From positions 4,836,001-4,900,000 of the forward strand of contig NC_005027.1 in the NCBI RefSeq assembly GCF_000196115.1: 64,000 bases of DNA, read 5' to 3'. A program made the position numbers and the translations under genes. This document shows positions 27,130 to 38,172 of this stretch, piece by piece (the first letter of the stretch is position 1; each line of letters starts with the position of its first letter). The DNA comes from Rhodopirellula baltica SH 1 (GTDB lineage Bacteria > Planctomycetota > Planctomycetia > Pirellulales > Pirellulaceae). The notes beneath the pieces are model-generated. The model was not told the origin of the DNA. It made no database searches and saw only the letters and a list, made by a program, of their open reading frames with translations.

Positions 27130-27681
27130 TTATCGTTTAAAAACGAGCAACGCGCGGATGGCAACATCGTCGTTGATCTTGCCTTTTCCGTAGGTCATGC
27201 CCCACTTGGTTCGATCAATATCGAAATTCGCGGCTAAGACAAGCATGTCTTCGGCCAGCTTTGGCATCGACGGGATCGTGACTTCGACCGTTTTGCCGAG
27301 CATGGTTAGCTTCCCGACAATGTTGACTTTATCTTGCGAAGCATCGTGTTCAATCTTGGTCGATTCGAACGTGATCTTTGGGTGTTTGCGAACATCGAAG
27401 AAGTCGGGATTCTTCAAGTGATTGGTCAGCTTGTCGTCATCTGACCAAAGACTGGTTGCGTCAATTTCAATCTTCAGTGATCCCTTGCTGGGATCTTCCA
27501 AATTCAAAGTCGCCTCGGCGGTGAATTTCTTGAAACCACCATCGTGCTTGCCATCGGGTTTTGCCCCGATGAAAGAGATCTTTGATTGTTCCGAATCAAA
27601 GGTTGGCTTTTCCTCGGCTGAAGCGACCACGGAAGAAACACAAACCAACGTCAACATCAAGGCAACACGTTGCATCATCAT
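27130..27681 (-). CDS. YceI family periplasmic protein
   Basis: A 183-residue secreted protein with a signal peptide (MMMQRVALMLTLVCVSSVVA, cleavage after ASA). The mature part is a lipocalin-like YceI domain: DSEQSKISFIGAKPDGKHDG, IEIDATSLWSDDDKLTNHLK, FFDVRKHPKITFEST and a closing FDIDRTKWGMTYG. YceI proteins bind isoprenoid or polyisoprenoid lipids in the periplasm. It is the first gene of a two-gene unit with the membrane protein that starts four bases after it. Confidence 0.93.
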   Translation of the reverse strand: MMMQRVALMLTLVCVSSVVASAEEKPTFDSEQSKISFIGAKPDGKHDGGFKKFTAEATLNLEDPSKGSLKIEIDATSLWSDDDKLTNHLKNPDFFDVRKHPKITFESTKIEHDASQDKVNIVGKLTMLGKTVEVTIPSMPKLAEDMLVLAANFDIDRTKWGMTYGKGKINDDVAIRALLVFKR

Positions 27682-27849
27682 GTACGAAACCTTCGAAAGA
27701 TGGGGGACAGAGCATTCTCACAAGAACGAGTCTCAACCGACAATGTCCGAACCTAGCCAGCATCCGCCGAAAAATGGCGAATGCTTCGGCCGGAATTGCA
27801 GTTGGCACTCATGCTCGCAATTGTCGCATGCGGTTCAGCGACAAACAAC

Positions 27850-30495
27850 TCACCCAGAGAACACGAATTGATCGCCATCGTGGTCGATCTTGATCGTGGT
27901 GCCTTCGGCATAGCTGTTCTTCAAAATCGCTGAAGCAAGCGGATTCTGCACCTCGCGTTGGATCACACGCTTCAGAGGCCTTGCCCCATACGCTGGGTCA
28001 TACCCCACTTCCGCAATTTGATCGATCGCAGCGTCTGTGATTTCGAATGACAAGCCATTGGCTGCCAAACGCGAACGCAGCTCTTCGAGTTGCAATTGAA
28101 CAATCCTGCGAATCTGAGTTTGCTGCAGCGGGTGAAAGATCACTGTGTCATCGATCCGGTTGAGAAACTCTGGCAAGAACCTTGCCTTCAAAGCATCTTC
28201 CACCGCCTGACGCATTTCATCTTCACCACCGCCTTCCTCCGTCACTCGCTGAATCACCTGGCTACCAACATTGCTGGTCATCACAACCACGGTATTGGTG
28301 AAGTTCACCGTTCGGCCTTGCCCGTCGGTCAATCGCCCATCATCGAGCACTTGCAATAGAACGTTGAACACATCCGGATGCGCCTTCTCCATCTCATCGA
28401 GCAGAATCACCGCGTAAGGTCTCCGGCGAACGGCCTCGGTTAGCTTGCCGCCCTCTTCGTAGCCAACGTAGCCGGGAGGCGCACCAATCAGTCGCGACAC
28501 GCTGTGGCGTTCCATGAACTCACTCATGTCGATACGAACCATCGCGGATTCATCATCAAACATGACTTCCGCCAATGCTTTGCAAAGTTCCGTCTTTCCG
28601 ACACCGGTGGGTCCTAGGAACAGGAACGAACCGATCGGACGATTGGGATCTTGCAACCCACTGCGACTGCGACGAACCGCGTCCGAAACTGCGGTGACCG
28701 CTTCATCCTGTCCAACAACCCGTTGATGCAATCTCTCTTCCATCACCAACAACTTGGCTCGTTCGGTTTCCATCATTCGAGTGACTGGAACACCGGTCCA
28801 AGTGCTGACGACCTCTGCAATTTCTTCTTCGGTAACTTCCTTGCGAAGCAGGCGACGTTTTTCATCTCCCGGTTCTTCCTTGGTTTGATCCGCTGAATCG
28901 TCATGTTTTTCAGCTTCATCAATCCGGGCCTGCAACTCACGAAGCCGCGATTGCACCTGCAGCATCTCGCTATACGCATCCTCAGGACTCTCGCCTCGAA
29001 GCTGCTTCTCCTTCGCATCCGCATCTAGCTGAGCAAAACGATGCTGAAGCTGATCAACTTCTTGTCGAACGGACTGGACGTCGTCCAAACCCATTTTTTC
29101 GGTTTCCCATTGTTCCTTCAAACTGGCCAACTCTGCTTTGGCAGATTCCATTTCTTCTTCCACCTCGACGCGTTTATCGACGGCAGAAGCTTCTTGTTCG
29201 TCCACCAGTTGACGGTGAACCAATTCCAATTGCCGAAGACGACGTTGCAAACGATCAATCGGTTCAGGCACACTTTCTTTTTCCATCGCCAAACGACTGG
29301 CGGCTTCGTCGATCAAGTCGATCGCTTTGTCCGGCAGGAATCGATCCGCAATGTAACGATCCGATAGATTGGCGGCGGCAACCAAAGCACTATCTGTGAT
29401 ACGGACACCATGGTGCGATTCGTAACGAGGTTTCAGCCCTCGCAGAATCGCGACGGTGTCTTCCACGTTTGGTTCACCCACGAAAACCGGTTGGAACCGA
29501 CGCTCGAGCGCCGCATCCTTTTCGATGTGCTGACGATACTCATCCAACGTCGTCGCACCGATGCAGCGGAGCGCACCACGGGCCAGTTCAGGCTTGAGCA
29601 AGTTCGCTGCGTCGGCCGAACCCTCCGCGTTGCCAGCACCAACGACCAAGTGCAACTCATCGATAAATAGAATCACTTTGCCATCGGAGTCTTTGACTTC
29701 GCGAAGCACCGACTTCAAACGCTCTTCGAAATCACCGCGGAACTTAGCTCCCGCGACGAGTGCTCCCATGTCGAGCGAGACGACCTTCTTGCCTTTGAGG
29801 CTTTGAGGAACATCACCTTCGAAGATACGAAGTGCCAATCCCTCCGCGATTGCTGTTTTACCGACACCAGGCTGTCCGATCAGAACAGGATTATTCTTTG
29901 TCCGACGCGAGAGAACCTGAATCACACGACGGATCTCATTGTCACGTCCGATGACAGGATCGAGCTTGCCGCTTTGAGCCAACTGGGTCAGGTCAATGCC
30001 AAACTTCTCGAGAGCTTGATAAGTCGATTCTGCATTGGGGTCGGTCACGCGAGCCGATCCGCGAATTTGGCTCATTGCCGTGAGCAGATCGTTGTCCGAC
30101 ACACCCAGCAAAGACAACAGATTTTTGGCTTTGTTGTCGGTGCGAGCCAAACCAACGAGCAGATGCTCGGTGCTGACGTACTCGTCCTTCAACGACTCCG
30201 CCGAGGTCGCCGACGCTTCCAGAGCCGCCTGCAATTTCGCGGATACTCGGGCCTGACCCATGCCCGATGCATGGGGCAGCTTTTCCAGTTCGCTCGTCAG
30301 CAACGACTTCAGCTTCGGAACATCCACGTTGATCTTTTCGAGCAACGGCGTCGTGATGCCATCTCGCTGGTTGACCGCCGCCGAAAGAACATGCAGCGGA
30401 TCGATCTCGGCGTTGCCGGCCGAAGTGGCCTGAGCTTGCGCTTCTGCGACCACGTTTTGAGCTTGTGTTGTGAGTTTGTCGATTCGAAAGGCCAT
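27850..30495 (-). CDS. clpB: ATP-dependent disaggregase ClpB
   Basis: An 881-residue Hsp100 ATPase that frees aggregated proteins together with DnaK. The start [14 protein letters not shown] has GGAG nine bases upstream. In order: N-terminal Clp domain ([10 protein letters not shown]), first AAA with [15 protein letters not shown] and VILFIDELH, a long coiled middle domain (~400-540) that is diagnostic of ClpB, second AAA with [15 protein letters not shown] and [11 protein letters not shown], and the C-terminal domain. Length is normal. It follows dnaK by 224 bases on the same strand, separated by a terminator, so the two are neighbours but probably separate transcripts. Confidence 0.97.
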   Translation of the reverse strand: MAFRIDKLTTQAQNVVAEAQAQATSAGNAEIDPLHVLSAAVNQRDGITTPLLEKINVDVPKLKSLLTSELEKLPHASGMGQARVSAKLQAALEASATSAESLKDEYVSTEHLLVGLARTDNKAKNLLSLLGVSDNDLLTAMSQIRGSARVTDPNAESTYQALEKFGIDLTQLAQSGKLDPVIGRDNEIRRVIQVLSRRTKNNPVLIGQPGVGKTAIAEGLALRIFEGDVPQSLKGKKVVSLDMGALVAGAKFRGDFEERLKSVLREVKDSDGKVILFIDELHLVVGAGNAEGSADAANLLKPELARGALRCIGATTLDEYRQHIEKDAALERRFQPVFVGEPNVEDTVAILRGLKPRYESHHGVRITDSALVAAANLSDRYIADRFLPDKAIDLIDEAASRLAMEKESVPEPIDRLQRRLRQLELVHRQLVDEQEASAVDKRVEVEEEMESAKAELASLKEQWETEKMGLDDVQSVRQEVDQLQHRFAQLDADAKEKQLRGESPEDAYSEMLQVQSRLRELQARIDEAEKHDDSADQTKEEPGDEKRRLLRKEVTEEEIAEVVSTWTGVPVTRMMETERAKLLVMEERLHQRVVGQDEAVTAVSDAVRRSRSGLQDPNRPIGSFLFLGPTGVGKTELCKALAEVMFDDESAMVRIDMSEFMERHSVSRLIGAPPGYVGYEEGGKLTEAVRRRPYAVILLDEMEKAHPDVFNVLLQVLDDGRLTDGQGRTVNFTNTVVVMTSNVGSQVIQRVTEEGGGEDEMRQAVEDALKARFLPEFLNRIDDTVIFHPLQQTQIRRIVQLQLEELRSRLAANGLSFEITDAAIDQIAEVGYDPAYGARPLKRVIQREVQNPLASAILKNSYAEGTTIKIDHDGDQFVFSG

Positions 30496-30612
30496 CAGAA
30501 TCTCCAGGCAGAGAAGTGGGTGGGATAAGGAGGTGGGACGCGGAATCAATCTGGAGGATCAGCAATACAATTCCCGCGCCGAACGGCATTGCAGAGACAA
30601 AATGAATGGGCA

Positions 30613-30662
30613 TAAAAAAAGCGAGCGCCCGCTCGACTGCGATGCAGCCGAGCGAGACTCGC
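30613..30662 (-). terminator. Terminator downstream of dnaK
   Basis: On the minus strand an interrupted stem GCGAG..CGCTCG / CGAGCG..CTCGC is followed by a run of T. It lies between the dnaK stop and the clpB start. Confidence 0.7.
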
Positions 30663-30719
30663 CGTTATCAAAAACGTGCAAGCCGAAAGGATTCAACCAT
30701 CCGACTCACATCGGTTGGG

Positions 30720-32657
30720 TCACTCTTTGACTTCGAACTCCGCGTCGATCGCGTCGTCGTCGTCTCCACCGCCCGCGGTTGCACCAGCGGCACCCGCCGC
30801 ATCGGCACCGGCTTCGCCTGCCGCATCGGTCTTCTCGTACAAAACCTTGCTGAACGCCTGCGAGGCGGCTTCCAATTCGTCCGACGCGGCTTTGATCTCA
30901 GCCAAGTCATCGCCTTCAGCGGCTTTCTTGACCTTTTCAATCGCAGCGTTCATCGGAGCCTTGTCGTCATCGGACAACTTGTCGTCGTTCTCGCCCATCA
31001 ACTTTTCAAGTTGGTAAACCTGTTGGTTGACCTTGTTGCGAGCCTCGACCAATTCAAATTGTCGCTTGTCTTCTTCCGCGTTGGCTTCCGCGTCCTTCTG
31101 CATTTGCTCGATATCACTATCGGAAAGCGCGCCGCTGTCTTTGATCTCGACGTTGGCTTCTTTCCCGGTTTTCAGTTCCTTCGCCGAGACACTCAGGATG
31201 CCGTTTTGGTCGATGTCAAACTTGACCTCGATTTGAGGCACACCACGTGGTGCGGCGGGGATGTCTTCCAGGTTGAATTCGGCGAGCAATCGGTTCGCGT
31301 TGGCCATCTTGCGTTCCCCTTGGAACACTCGAACGGTCACAGCGGTTTGGTTGTCCGCGGCGGTGCTGAAGACATTCTTCTTCTCGGCCGGAATCGTCGT
31401 GTTGCGTTCGACCAGTGCGGTCATCACGCCACCTTCGGTTTCAATCCCGAGCGTCAATGGAGTCACGTCGAGCAGCAACACGTCGTTGCGGTCACCGGCC
31501 AAGACACTGCCTTGAATCGCGGCACCAACTGCAACCACTTCGTCAGGGTTCACACCTTGGTGAGGGTCTTTGCCGAAGATGCTTTTGACAACTTCGCGTA
31601 CCTTTGGCACCCGTGTGCTACCACCGACCAAGACGACTTCGTCGATGTCTTTGGGATCCATGCCAGCATCTTTCAACGCTTGCAGAACTGGCCCACGGCA
31701 ACGCTCCACCAACGCATCGATCAATTCTTCGAACTTTGATCGAGTGATCTTCATCGTCAGGTGCTTCGGTCCCGAAGCATCCATCGTGATAAAGGGCAAG
31801 TTGATGTCGGTTTCTGGCAAAGTACTGAGTTCTTTCTTTGCCTTCTCGCAAGCTTCTTGCAAACGTTGCAACGCCATCGCGTCGTTGCGCAGATCGATGC
31901 CGTTATCCTTTTGGAATTCGCTGGCAACGTAGTTGATCAACGCTTCATCGAAGTCATCGCCACCGAGGTGAGTGTCACCCGAGGTGCTAACAACTTGGAA
32001 CACGCGGCTTTCCTGTTCTTCATCGCCGCTGTCAGCGACTTCCAGAACCGAGACGTCAAACGTACCACCACCCAAGTCGAAGACGATGATGCTCTCGTCC
32101 TTCTTCTTATCCAACCCGTAAGCCAGTGCGGCGGCGGTTGGTTCGTTGATGATCCGAGCAACTTCCAATCCGGCGATCTGGCCTGCGTCTTTGGTTGCTT
32201 GTCGCTGTGCGTCATTGAAGTAAGCAGGAACGGTGATGACCGCTTTGTTGACTTTATGCCCCAAGTACGACTCAGCCGACTCCTTCAACTTGCGAAGAAC
32301 CTTGGCGGAGATTTCTTGTGGCGTGTACTCGCTGTCGCCAACCTGAATCTTGACGTAATCGCCAGGTCCACCGGTGATGCCATAGGGCACCATTTTCTCT
32401 TCCGATTGAACTTCGTTGTGACGACGTCCCATGAAACGCTTTGCCGAGTAAACGGTACGCTTCGGGTTGGTGACGGCTTGACGTCGAGCGGGTTCGCCGA
32501 CGATGGTTTCTTGCTTGTCAGTGAAAGCGACCACGCTGGGAGTCAGCCGGTTGCCTTCAGGGTTTGGGATAACTTTGGGCTCGCTACCTTCCATGATCGC
32601 GACCACGCTGTTGGTGGTCCCGAGGTCGATACCGATGATTTTTTCGCCTTGTGCCAT
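30720..32657 (-). CDS. dnaK: Chaperone DnaK (Hsp70)
   Basis: A 645-residue Hsp70 starting [17 protein letters not shown], with AGGAG ten bases upstream of the ATG. Motifs are phosphate 1 [13 protein letters not shown], phosphate 2 [14 protein letters not shown], the adenosine motif [12 protein letters not shown], the linker-substrate domain, and an Ala/Gly-rich then acidic tail [14 protein letters not shown]. It folds nascent and stress-damaged proteins with DnaJ and GrpE, neither of which is adjacent. The clpB gene follows, so this is a heat-shock cluster. No CIRCE operator (TTAGCACTC-N9-GAGTGCTAA) is visible upstream. Confidence 0.98.
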   Translation of the reverse strand: MAQGEKIIGIDLGTTNSVVAIMEGSEPKVIPNPEGNRLTPSVVAFTDKQETIVGEPARRQAVTNPKRTVYSAKRFMGRRHNEVQSEEKMVPYGITGGPGDYVKIQVGDSEYTPQEISAKVLRKLKESAESYLGHKVNKAVITVPAYFNDAQRQATKDAGQIAGLEVARIINEPTAAALAYGLDKKKDESIIVFDLGGGTFDVSVLEVADSGDEEQESRVFQVVSTSGDTHLGGDDFDEALINYVASEFQKDNGIDLRNDAMALQRLQEACEKAKKELSTLPETDINLPFITMDASGPKHLTMKITRSKFEELIDALVERCRGPVLQALKDAGMDPKDIDEVVLVGGSTRVPKVREVVKSIFGKDPHQGVNPDEVVAVGAAIQGSVLAGDRNDVLLLDVTPLTLGIETEGGVMTALVERNTTIPAEKKNVFSTAADNQTAVTVRVFQGERKMANANRLLAEFNLEDIPAAPRGVPQIEVKFDIDQNGILSVSAKELKTGKEANVEIKDSGALSDSDIEQMQKDAEANAEEDKRQFELVEARNKVNQQVYQLEKLMGENDDKLSDDDKAPMNAAIEKVKKAAEGDDLAEIKAASDELEAASQAFSKVLYEKTDAAGEAGADAAGAAGATAGGGDDDDAIDAEFEVKE

Positions 32658-32900
32658 GATGCGTGAGCTCCTGTGTCCGAACTGGATGGTGGGTGTCAAA
32701 TGATATGAATTTGGATTTCGCCGGGCCGACCGCGGCCCCTGAGCGGTCCATTTCGTCAGCCTTTTGGTTGGATCCACAGATATGGCAAGATCTGTGCCAG
32801 AGCCCCTCCCGCAGTGTGCTTGCCAAAAAGTCAACTCTCAAAAAACACGTGTTTCGCCGACCCAAAACACGACCACACGTTTCAAAAAAATCCGTCAAAA

Positions 32901-32960
32901 CCGTTTTGGCAGGCCACTCAAAACTACTCTCTATGCCACAATGCTGCCTTGCCAAAACGG
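32901..32960. promoter_or_regulatory. Inverted repeat in the dnaK/pheA divergent region
   Basis: CCGTTTTGGCA (32901-32911) and TGCCAAAACGG (32950-32960) form perfect 11-base arms 38 bases apart, in the 339-base gap between the divergent dnaK and pheA genes and 37 bases before the pheA start. The rest of the gap has no gene. It could be an operator; no regulator is implied. Confidence 0.4.
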
Positions 32961-32996
32961 CAGTCATCTTTCGCTCACGCCCGAAAATTCACTCTC

Positions 32997-34088
32997 ATGA
33001 GTTCAGTTGACCCACGCGATACGATCGCATCGATCGACACACAAATCCTCGATCTGCTGCGTGAACGCTGCCGAGCGATGACTGAAAACACGGCGTCAAA
33101 TTCCAACCCGGATTGGGCCAGCACGCTGACATCGATTGACGCTGTTGTGGACCGGTTCAAACAATCGGGATCCGGAAACGATGGCACAAACAACGAAATG
33201 CCAGAGAGCGAGATCCAGCGGAACATACTGCAACACGTTGCGTCGGCTTGCTGGCGAGCCACTCGACCGGGAACTTACGCGTTCCTTGGCCCACCGGACA
33301 GTTACAGCCATTTGGCGGCACTGGCTTATTTCGGGGAAGCCGCCAACTTGCTTCCAGTGTCTTCGATCGGGGCTGTCTTTGACGCAGTTGGACGAAGTGA
33401 TTGCGCCGGAGGAATTGTGCCGATCGAGAACAGCACCGATGGCCGTGTTGTCGATACCTTCGGCCGGCTATCCAAAGGCGAAGTATCAATCACCGGCGAA
33501 GTGCAGCTTGCAATCCATCACCAGCTGCTCGCGATGTGCGATCGCGACTCCATCACCGAAGTCCACAGTAAACCGCAAGCGATCTCCCAGTGCCGCGTTT
33601 GGCTCGCCAACCATTTGCCCAAAGCGAAACTGATCGAGTGCAGCTCGACAGCGGCCGCCGCGAAACTGGCCGCGACTCAAGCTGGCGTCGCTGCAATCGC
33701 CAGCGAAGCCGCCGGTCGCCGCCATGGACTTCGTGTCATTGGCGCCAACATCGAAGACAATCGCGACAACGTGACCCGATTCGCGGTGCTCGGCCACGAA
33801 CAACCGGCACCCACAGGCCAGGACAAAACAACGCTGCTGTTTCAAGTCGCCCACCAACCCGGCGCGTTGGCCGATGTGATGGGCATCTTCAAACGACACG
33901 AATTGAACCTGACTTGGATTGAGTCGTTCCCTCAACCCGGCACCAAGAACGAGTACTTCTTCGTCGTTGAGTTCCCCGGGCATTGCCAAGACATCGCGAT
34001 CGCGAAAGCAATCGAAGACCTCAAGACAGCGACCCACCACACCCATGTGCTAGGAAGCTATGGCCGCGCGGCACGAGCGGAGAGCTAG
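32997..34088 (+). CDS. pheA: Prephenate dehydratase with N-terminal chorismate-mutase-like region
   Basis: A 363-residue enzyme for phenylalanine synthesis (prephenate to phenylpyruvate). The start MSSVDPRDTIASIDTQILDL resembles the first helix of a type II chorismate mutase, but the ~90-residue region is short and its later helices are not clearly of that family. The dehydratase domain follows with TYAFLGPPDSYSH, VPIENSTDGRV and the closing segment with DNVTRFAVLG. The C-terminal ACT domain (LLFQVAHQPGALADVM, LTWIESFP) senses phenylalanine; the usual ESRP motif reads ESFP. Its promoter region is shared with dnaK. Confidence 0.92.
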   Translation: MSSVDPRDTIASIDTQILDLLRERCRAMTENTASNSNPDWASTLTSIDAVVDRFKQSGSGNDGTNNEMPESEIQRNILQHVASACWRATRPGTYAFLGPPDSYSHLAALAYFGEAANLLPVSSIGAVFDAVGRSDCAGGIVPIENSTDGRVVDTFGRLSKGEVSITGEVQLAIHHQLLAMCDRDSITEVHSKPQAISQCRVWLANHLPKAKLIECSSTAAAAKLAATQAGVAAIASEAAGRRHGLRVIGANIEDNRDNVTRFAVLGHEQPAPTGQDKTTLLFQVAHQPGALADVMGIFKRHELNLTWIESFPQPGTKNEYFFVVEFPGHCQDIAIAKAIEDLKTATHHTHVLGSYGRAARAES

Positions 34089-34140
34089 TGGCCAGAAAGC
34101 CAAGCAGGTCGGCAGGAATGATCGGGTAGAACCTCACCTA

Positions 34141-34186
34141 GGCGAGTCTCTCTGAGACTCGCAAATGACAGCGTCTCGGAGAGACG
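34141..34186. repeat. Double hairpin repeat between pheA and moxR
   Basis: Two consecutive palindromes: GCGAGTCTC-tct-GAGACTCGC (34141-34161) and GCGTCTC-gga-GAGACGC (34170-34186). Further arms ACGTGA / TCACGT follow downstream. The 237-base gap lies between converging genes and holds no coding frame. Probably a dispersed structural repeat that can also stop transcription. Confidence 0.75.
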
Positions 34187-34325
34187 CCGCTACGTGATCA
34201 AGCCCAACGACTCCCGCTCACGTGCTTAGTAACCAGCCACGACTTATTTTCAGGGTAGTGACGAGGCCACGACAATCACCCGTCACTTTTTGCTGCGACA
34301 GACCACGAGGCGAACCGCCCCAACT

Positions 34326-35360
34326 CTAAAGAACGGATGCCGTGCCGGCACTCTGCTCGGCAACCAATCGCGAGATCAAATCCTCGACCGCGATGCCATC
34401 CGCTTCGGCAGAAAATGTTGGCACGATTCGGTGGCGAAGCACTGGCAACGCCAACGCCTGTGCGTCCTCGAGCGTCACGTGTGTGCGACCGTGCAATAAC
34501 GCACGGGCCTTCGATGCCAACACCAATTGTTGACTCGCTCGCGGGCCGGGTCCCCACTGGATCCACTCTTTGACCCAATCCTTCGCATCGGGTTCGTTCG
34601 GCCGCGCGGAGCGCACGGCATCGATCACCCAATTCTTCACATGCTCGGGCAATGGGACTCGTCGCACCACAGACTGAAACTTGCAAATGTCTTCGCCGCT
34701 GACGACCGGCTGAACATCCGCCAAATCGCCGGACGTGGTTCGCTCAACGATCTCCGCTTCTTGATCACGTGACGGATATCCAACAACGACGTGGAACAAA
34801 AACCGATCGCGTTGAGCTTCGGGAAGCGGATAAGTTCCTTCTTGCTCGATCGGATTCTGGGTCGCAAGAACAAAGAAAGGTTCCTTCAGAGCGTAAGTCT
34901 TACCGCCCGCGGTGACCTCGTGCTCCTGCATCGCTTCCAACAATGCCGCCTGCGTCTTGGGTGGCGTTCGGTTGATCTCGTCGGCCAACAGCATTTGGGT
35001 GAAGACGGGTCCGGGACGAAACAACATCTCGCGACGCCCGGTTTCGTGATCTTCCTGGATGATGTCCGTTCCAGTGATGTCACCGGGCATCAGATCGGGC
35101 GTGAACTGAATACGACGAAAATCCAGGTTCATCGAACTGGCCAACGTCCGAACCATCAACGTTTTCGCCAGCCCGGGCACGCCTTCCAACAAGCAATGGC
35201 CGCGAGCCAAGATCGCGATCAGCAATTGCTCGATCACGTCGCTCTGCCCGACCACGATTCGGCCGACCTGTTCTTTGACCTGGGCAACGCTTTGGATCAA
35301 CGCCTCCGCAGTTTCGATGTCCGAACCTTCGGTGTTGTCTCTGGGAGGCGGTGTGACCAT
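34326..35360 (-). CDS. MoxR-family AAA ATPase
   Basis: A 344-residue AAA+ chaperone from the ATG giving [14 protein letters not shown]. Walker A is the MoxR type [15 protein letters not shown], Walker [12 protein letters not shown], sensor 1 [14 protein letters not shown], and arginine-rich segments follow. MoxR proteins work with von Willebrand factor A proteins in metal insertion or complex assembly. It starts four bases after the gyrB stop, so it is co-transcribed with gyrB. The usual DUF58 and vWA partner genes do not follow; the nearest vWA gene is at 40598 on the other strand. Confidence 0.93.
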   Translation of the reverse strand: MVTPPPRDNTEGSDIETAEALIQSVAQVKEQVGRIVVGQSDVIEQLLIAILARGHCLLEGVPGLAKTLMVRTLASSMNLDFRRIQFTPDLMPGDITGTDIIQEDHETGRREMLFRPGPVFTQMLLADEINRTPPKTQAALLEAMQEHEVTAGGKTYALKEPFFVLATQNPIEQEGTYPLPEAQRDRFLFHVVVGYPSRDQEAEIVERTTSGDLADVQPVVSGEDICKFQSVVRRVPLPEHVKNWVIDAVRSARPNEPDAKDWVKEWIQWGPGPRASQQLVLASKARALLHGRTHVTLEDAQALALPVLRHRIVPTFSAEADGIAVEDLISRLVAEQSAGTASVL

Positions 35361-35364
35361 CGTG

Positions 35365-37974
35365 CTAGACGTCCAGGTTTCGCACATCAAGTGCATGGGT
35401 TTCAATGAATTCGCGACGGGGTTCGACTTTGTCGCCCATCAACAAACGGAACATTTCGTCGGCCGCACCCGCGTCAGTCAGATTGACCTTCACCAGCGTC
35501 CGGTTGGCAGGATCGAGCGTTGTTTCGCGGAGCTCTTCCGCGTTCATTTCGCCCAGCCCTTTAAAGCGAGTCACTTGCAGACCTTTTTCACCGGCGGCTC
35601 GCACCTCCGGCAACAGCTCTCGCAAGTCTTCCAGCGGACGACGCATATCCTCGCCGCGAACCAATTCGAACCGGGCGGTGGTGGAACCGGTACGGTCGGC
35701 GGGAATCAAATCCTGCAATCCAAATCCTAGCGGCTCCAAATCTTTCAAGCCGCTGTTGATCGTCCGGACTTCGTGAAGCTCGGCCAAGTGCGCGACCACC
35801 TTCTCGGGTTCATCGCTTTTGACTTCCTCTTCACCTTCGACGTTCAGCTCTTCTTCGGCTTGATCGATGTCCAACGTCGCATCGTTTTCAGCAAGGAATG
35901 CCTCGACATCCGATTGCTTCATGAACCAATGCTCACCACCAAGGATCGTTAACAAGAACGGAGGCAGCTTGCCGGTAACCGGATCGAAGCGTTCGCTGTG
36001 CACTCGCAAGCTGACGCCACGGCGTTCCAAGGCAAGAATTGCATCTTCCATTGATGCCAGCGCGACGCAGAGTGCACGCATTGAATCACCTTCTGCGCTG
36101 CGTCCGTCTTCGGTCTCGAATCGTGTGTCATTCAAACCACGTTCAAGCAACTGGCCTTTCATCTCTTCTTCGGACTGAATGTAGTACCGGTTCTTACCCT
36201 GCGAGACCCGGAACAACGGCGGCTGAGCCACATAAACATGCCCGGCGGCAACCAGCTGATACATTTGCCGATAGAAGAAGCAAAGCAGCAACGTGCGAAT
36301 GTGGCTGCCATCGACGTCGGCGTCAGTCATGATGATGACTTTGTTGTACCGACGGCGCGAAAGATCCTGATCAGCACCGATGCCGGTACCGATCGCTTGG
36401 ATCATCGACTGAACTTCTTCGTTGGCCAGCACCTTGTCTTCGCGGCTTTTGTAAGCGTTGATGATCTTACCGCGAAGCGGCAGAATCGCTTGGTACTCAC
36501 GCATCCGTCCGCCTTCGGCCGATCCACCGGCCGAATCACCTTCGACCAGGTAGACTTCGCACTCTTCCATGTTTTTTGAGATGCAATCGCGAAGCTTGCC
36601 GGGCAAACCACCGCCACCAAGGGCGTCTTTACGCTTACGCAGTTGGTCCTTGGCTTTGCGAGCCGCTTCGCGAGCTTCGGCGGCGAGCAAACCTTTGCGA
36701 ACGATCGCTTTGGCCGTTCGAGGATTCTCTTCGAGGTACTTGTTCAACGCTTCACCAACACCACTGGTGATGATGCCGTCAACTTCGCCGTTACCAAGTT
36801 TGGTCTTCGTTTGACCTTCGAACTGCGGATGAGGAACCCGCACGCTGATCACCGCCGTCAAACCTTCGCGAAAATCGTCGCCGGTCGGCGTGGTGTTCTT
36901 AAACAGGCCTTCTTTCTTGCCGTAGTTATTCAGCGTCCGCGTCAACGCCGAACGGAAACCGGACACGTGCGTCCCGCCTTCGATCGTGTGAATGTTATTG
37001 ACGTAAGACTGAACCGTTTCGGTGAACTCGGTGCTGTATTGCAGCGCCATGTCATACTCAACACCGTCCTTCTCACCGACGAACTGAATCACGTCGCCGT
37101 GCAGCACATCGCTGGCGCGGTTGAGGTGTTCCACGAACTCGACGATCCCACGGTCATATTGGTAGTCGCCTCCTTCGCCGTTTCGCTCGTCAAGGAACTT
37201 GATGCGAACACCACTGTTGAGGAACGCGAGTTCCTGAAGACGTTTTTGCAGCGTGTCAAAGTTGTATTTGGTGACACTGAAAATCTGACCATCGGCTTTG
37301 AACGTGGTCTTCGTGCCTGTCTTCTTTGTCGGCCGACCTTTTTGAATCGGACCAGTAGGAATGCCTCGTTCGTAGCCTTGAGTCCAAGTCGAACCATCGC
37401 GGCTGACTTCCACCTCGGCCCATTGGCTCAGGAAGTTCACAACCGTCACCCCGACTCCGTGCAAACCGCCCGAAGTCTGGTAGGCCCCTTTCTCAAACTT
37501 GCCGCCAAACTTCAGCACCGTCATCACGCCCTCAAGCGTGCTGACTTCGCGATCGAGTTCTTCTGACAATTGATCGTGACGGGTGACCGGAACTCCACGG
37601 CCATCATCCTCGACCGTGACACTGCCGTCGGTGTGAACGATCACGCTGACCGATTTCGCGAATCCAGCCATCGCTTCGTCGATCGAGTTGTCGACGACTT
37701 CGTAGACCAGGTGGTGCAGACCGCGAACGGTTGTGTCACCGATGTACATCCCGGGACGTTCGCGAACGTGCTCAAGGTCCGACAGGTGCAGCAAATCCTT
37801 GTCGGTGTACTCCGAATTTGCCGACGGCCCCGTCGAAACACGTTCCACGGGTCGTTGTGGACCAGCGTTCGCCTCGGCTGAATTTCCGTCGCCGGATGCC
37901 GCACCAGCGGGCACAGCGTTTGGATCCTCGGATGGGTTGTTCGAAGCAGGGTCAGTCGAGGAGGAATCGCTCAT
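35365..37974 (-). CDS. gyrB: DNA gyrase subunit B
   Basis: An 869-residue type IIA topoisomerase ATPase subunit. The start at [13 protein letters not shown] leads a ~60-residue acidic, Ser/Pro-rich extension before the family core [14 protein letters not shown]. Then come [10 protein letters not shown], the ATP-lid region [12 protein letters not shown], the TOPRIM motif [15 protein letters not shown] and [14 protein letters not shown]. The C-terminal part has an acidic insert ([19 protein letters not shown]) before the final FKGLGEM motif. Together with GyrA it introduces negative supercoils. The next gene on the strand is moxR, four bases on. Confidence 0.97.
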   Translation of the reverse strand: MSDSSSTDPASNNPSEDPNAVPAGAASGDGNSAEANAGPQRPVERVSTGPSANSEYTDKDLLHLSDLEHVRERPGMYIGDTTVRGLHHLVYEVVDNSIDEAMAGFAKSVSVIVHTDGSVTVEDDGRGVPVTRHDQLSEELDREVSTLEGVMTVLKFGGKFEKGAYQTSGGLHGVGVTVVNFLSQWAEVEVSRDGSTWTQGYERGIPTGPIQKGRPTKKTGTKTTFKADGQIFSVTKYNFDTLQKRLQELAFLNSGVRIKFLDERNGEGGDYQYDRGIVEFVEHLNRASDVLHGDVIQFVGEKDGVEYDMALQYSTEFTETVQSYVNNIHTIEGGTHVSGFRSALTRTLNNYGKKEGLFKNTTPTGDDFREGLTAVISVRVPHPQFEGQTKTKLGNGEVDGIITSGVGEALNKYLEENPRTAKAIVRKGLLAAEAREAARKAKDQLRKRKDALGGGGLPGKLRDCISKNMEECEVYLVEGDSAGGSAEGGRMREYQAILPLRGKIINAYKSREDKVLANEEVQSMIQAIGTGIGADQDLSRRRYNKVIIMTDADVDGSHIRTLLLCFFYRQMYQLVAAGHVYVAQPPLFRVSQGKNRYYIQSEEEMKGQLLERGLNDTRFETEDGRSAEGDSMRALCVALASMEDAILALERRGVSLRVHSERFDPVTGKLPPFLLTILGGEHWFMKQSDVEAFLAENDATLDIDQAEEELNVEGEEEVKSDEPEKVVAHLAELHEVRTINSGLKDLEPLGFGLQDLIPADRTGSTTARFELVRGEDMRRPLEDLRELLPEVRAAGEKGLQVTRFKGLGEMNAEELRETTLDPANRTLVKVNLTDAGAADEMFRLLMGDKVEPRREFIETHALDVRNLDV

Positions 37975-38172
37975 GAATGGGCGGCCCGTGGAGGCCGTCA
38001 AATGCGGGGTTTTTGACGCTGAAGGCGGACTCGCCCCCACGTCAAAAAAAAGCGTCAAATAGCAGGCAGCAGTCTACCAAAAAGAACGACTTTGCGCTAG
38101 ATCACGTGCGTACCCTCTCCCGGAATCGTTTCCACTTCCGAGGAGAGCCCAGATGTCAGATTGCTGGAGGAA

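Noticed and set aside
30606-32666. Two long plus-strand frames (377 and 301 codons)
   Set aside because: Both are antisense to dnaK and mirror its codon usage.
36643-37566. Open frame of 307 codons on the plus strand
   Set aside because: Antisense to gyrB, with low-complexity composition of reversed codons.
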